Source of the DNA: Natronosalvus sp042663485
GTDB taxonomy: Archaea; Halobacteriota; Halobacteria; Halobacteriales; Natrialbaceae
Length of the DNA stretch: 64,000 bases
Direction: 5' to 3' (one strand)
NCBI GenBank assembly: GCA_042663485.1
Contig: JBHTAF010000002.1
A model generated the notes under the pieces. It had not been told where the DNA came from. It worked only from the letters and a program-made list of their open reading frames with translations, and made no database searches. Below are positions 62,259 to 64,000 of this stretch, piece by piece. Position 1 is the first letter of the stretch. Each line of letters starts with the position of its first letter. Made by a program: the position numbers and the translations under genes.

Positions 62259-62690
62259 ATGGATCCCGACGACAAGAACGCGGACGACGCGAAGGCGACC
62301 GACCTCGAGCTCAGCGACGCCGAAAAGGACGCCCTCCACGACCTCCAGCTCGCGGTCGAACACCTCCACCGGGGCTACGGCGCGCTGCTCGAGTGTCACC
62401 ACGAAGTCGGCCACGCGATGGATCAGATCGCCGACGCCGAGGACCGCCTCCGGGAGGCGGGCCACGAGACCCGGGCGAACGACCTCAGGGACGAGTACCT
62501 GCCCGCTGGCTCGGTCGGTGACCGGTGGACCTACGAGTTGATCGAGGAGTTCTCCAACGGGTTCCTGCGGGAGCTGACCGACTTCGAGGCGACCGTCCGG
62601 GACGAACTCGCCGACGGCCAGGGACACGTCACCGAGCGCGAACAGCAGCGGCGGTGGCGCGAACGAGCCGAGGGATGGGAGTCGGAGTAA
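62259..62690 (+). CDS. Conserved-looking haloarchaeal hypothetical helical protein
   Basis: 143 residues from the ATG at 62259. It is highly charged and helical (DLQLAVEHLHRGYGALLECH, then EVGHAMDQIADAEDRLREAG), with a His-rich centre and a Glu/Arg-rich C-terminus. No domain was recognised. It is divergent from the frameshifted membrane gene; only 28 nt separate their starts. Confidence 0.7.
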   Translation: MDPDDKNADDAKATDLELSDAEKDALHDLQLAVEHLHRGYGALLECHHEVGHAMDQIADAEDRLREAGHETRANDLRDEYLPAGSVGDRWTYELIEEFSNGFLRELTDFEATVRDELADGQGHVTEREQQRRWRERAEGWESE

Positions 62691-62799
62691 CTCGAGAAGC
62701 GAGTCGAGACCGCGAAGGTCGAGCGACCTCGATCGAGCCGAGGCTGTTCGAAGCGACGAAAGAGAGAAGATGTCGGCGACAGCGACTGCAGGCAGTTCC

Positions 62800-64000
62800 T
62801 CAGTCGTCAGCGGGCGCCGCCCCGGAACCGCCCTCGGCCTGAGCCTTCGTCCAGGCGAGTTTGCCGCCGGCAGCGAGGATGTCGCGCTCGCGCTCGGAGG
62901 CGTCCAGTGTGGCGGTGAACTCCTCCTCGCCGTTGACGCGGACGGTGAACTCCTCGGCGCCGCTCGAGACGGCTTCCTCGACGTCGTCGACGATCTCGAT
63001 ATCGTCGCCCTGGTCGATGGCGTCGTAGGTCTCCTCGTCGATGGTCAGCGGGAGCAGGCCGAAGTTGAAGAGGTTCGCGCGGTGGATCCGGGCGAAGCTC
63101 TGGGCCAGCACGCCGTCGACGCCCAGATACATCGGGCACAGAGCAGCGTGCTCACGTGAGGAGCCCTGGCCGTAGTTCTCGCCGGCGACGAGGAAGCCGC
63201 CGTCGGACTCGAGCGCACGCTGGGCGAAGGTGTCGTCAACGCGGCTGAGCGTAAATTCGGAGAGTTTGGGGACGTTCGACCGGTACATCAGGATGTCCTG
63301 GGTCGCGGGGATGATGTGGTCGGTGGTGATGTTGTCCTCCATCTTCAGCAGCGCCGGACCCTCGAGTTCGGCCTCGAGGGGGTCCTTGAGGGGGACGTCG
63401 CCGATGTTGGGTCCCTTGATGAGTTCGTCGTCGACGGCCTCGTCGGGGCTGATGAGGTCGGCTTTCGAGGCGTTGTACTCCTCGGCAAGTTCGAAGCCGG
63501 GATCCTCCAGGTCGCCGAGTTCCTCGGCCAGGTCGCGCGGATCGATGATTTCGCCTTTGAGCGCCGCGGCGGCGGCGACCTCCGGGGAACAGAGGTAGAC
63601 GTTGTCGTCTTCGATGCCCGAGCGGCCCTCGAAGTTACGGTTGAACGTCCGCAGGCTCACGGAGTCAGAGGCGGGCACGTGACCGATGCCGATACACGCA
63701 CCACAGGTCGCCTCCGAGAAGTTGACGCCGGCGGCCATCATCTCGGCGACCCAGCCCTGGCGGGCGAGCAGTTCCGAAGCCTGCTTCGAACCGGGGGCGA
63801 CGATCATCTCGGTCGTCTTGTTCACTTCGCGGCCCTCGAGCATCTTCGCTGCGGGGAGGATGTCCTCGAAGGCGCCGTTGGTACAGGAGCCGACGATGAC
63901 CTGATCGACGTCCGTTCCCGCGACCTCGCTGACGGGCACGACCTTGTCGGGCATCGACGGTTCGGCGATCAGCGGTTCGAGATCCGAGAGGTCGACGACG
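62800..64000 (-). CDS. acn: Aconitate hydratase (5' part outside the window)
   Basis: The frame is open from the window edge to the TGA at 62800, giving the last ~400 residues. Fe-S ligands are seen in VIVGSCTNGAFEDILPAAK and ATCGACIGIGHVPASDS (Cys-x-x-Cys). Other active-site segments are FNRNFEGRSG, NITTDHIIPATQDIL and GENYGQGSSREHAALCP. The C-terminal swivel domain ends in GAAPADD. It isomerises citrate to isocitrate in the TCA cycle. The short 'AcnA-type' archaeal length fits. The upstream residues VVDLSDLEPLIAEPS continue the frame, so the ATG at 63954 is internal. Confidence 0.95.
   Translation of the reverse strand, partial: VVDLSDLEPLIAEPSMPDKVVPVSEVAGTDVDQVIVGSCTNGAFEDILPAAKMLEGREVNKTTEMIVAPGSKQASELLARQGWVAEMMAAGVNFSEATCGACIGIGHVPASDSVSLRTFNRNFEGRSGIEDDNVYLCSPEVAAAAALKGEIIDPRDLAEELGDLEDPGFELAEEYNASKADLISPDEAVDDELIKGPNIGDVPLKDPLEAELEGPALLKMEDNITTDHIIPATQDILMYRSNVPKLSEFTLSRVDDTFAQRALESDGGFLVAGENYGQGSSREHAALCPMYLGVDGVLAQSFARIHRANLFNFGLLPLTIDEETYDAIDQGDDIEIVDDVEEAVSSGAEEFTVRVNGEEEFTATLDASERERDILAAGGKLAWTKAQAEGGSGAAPADD

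Overview
The window is a chromosome segment of a haloarchaeon. Proteins are acidic (Asp/Glu-rich). The DNA is GC-rich, with frequent CTCGAG and CGTCGAC words. Many genes have a TATA-like box 25-30 nt before the start codon, as in leaderless archaeal transcripts. Ribosomal protein S6e, a replication factor C paralogue, TrmB- and Lrp-type regulators, an archaeal type-A RNase P RNA and Tat-type lipoprotein signals all fit class Halobacteria. The abundance of CTCGAG and the gene content suggest a Natrialbales-type genus, but that is an impression only.

Layout. 1-4060 (minus): a surface-glycan operon with a nucleotide-sugar dehydrogenase, a GT2 glycosyltransferase, a DUF354 protein and a partial glycosyltransferase. 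4463-9106: a membrane-anchored winged-helix regulator, a simple-sequence repeat, glmS and an Asp/Ser-rich surface protein. 9278-16992: an RFC paralogue, a surface protein, tRNase Z, an overlapping pair that includes an HTTM/DCC fusion, a DUF460 protein and a tiny membrane protein. 17229-17662: RNase P RNA, overlapped antisense by a lipoprotein gene. 18608-31615: NAD salvage genes (pncB, pncA), a TrmB-type regulator, gpmI, a histidine kinase, a GNAT enzyme, pepF, a RecJ-like DHH protein and a PHP protein. 32568-38941: a glycerol-phosphate locus (GDPD, HAD phosphatase, ugpBAEC). 38988-43756: an Orc1/Cdc6-like ATPase, small conserved proteins, a NifU-type protein, panE, an Lrp regulator and a zinc ribbon. 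43930-49583: a thioesterase, class I ribonucleotide reductase with the class Ic signature, a rubredoxin-like protein, S6e and a conserved hypothetical. 49715-52759: a TetR/MATE operon with an isoprenyl-synthase-like protein. 53001-60154: a second lipoprotein paralogue, a beta-CASP nuclease and a BMP-type nucleoside ABC transporter. 60600-64000: a flavodoxin-like HemG homologue, a repeat-bearing gene-poor stretch, a frameshifted membrane gene, a conserved hypothetical and a partial aconitase.

Several neighbourhoods make metabolic sense. GlmS can feed amino-sugar precursors to the glycan operon. Nicotinamidase and nicotinate phosphoribosyltransferase are consecutive steps of NAD salvage. GDPD, HAD and Ugp can together release, import and dephosphorylate glycerol phosphate. 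No CRISPR array, complete insertion sequence, tRNA or rRNA was seen. The most notable points are the Phe at the radical site of NrdB, the rnpB/lipoprotein overlap, three degenerate enzyme paralogues (RFC, Orc/Cdc6, isoprenyl synthase) and a symmetric operator around the ugpB TATA box.
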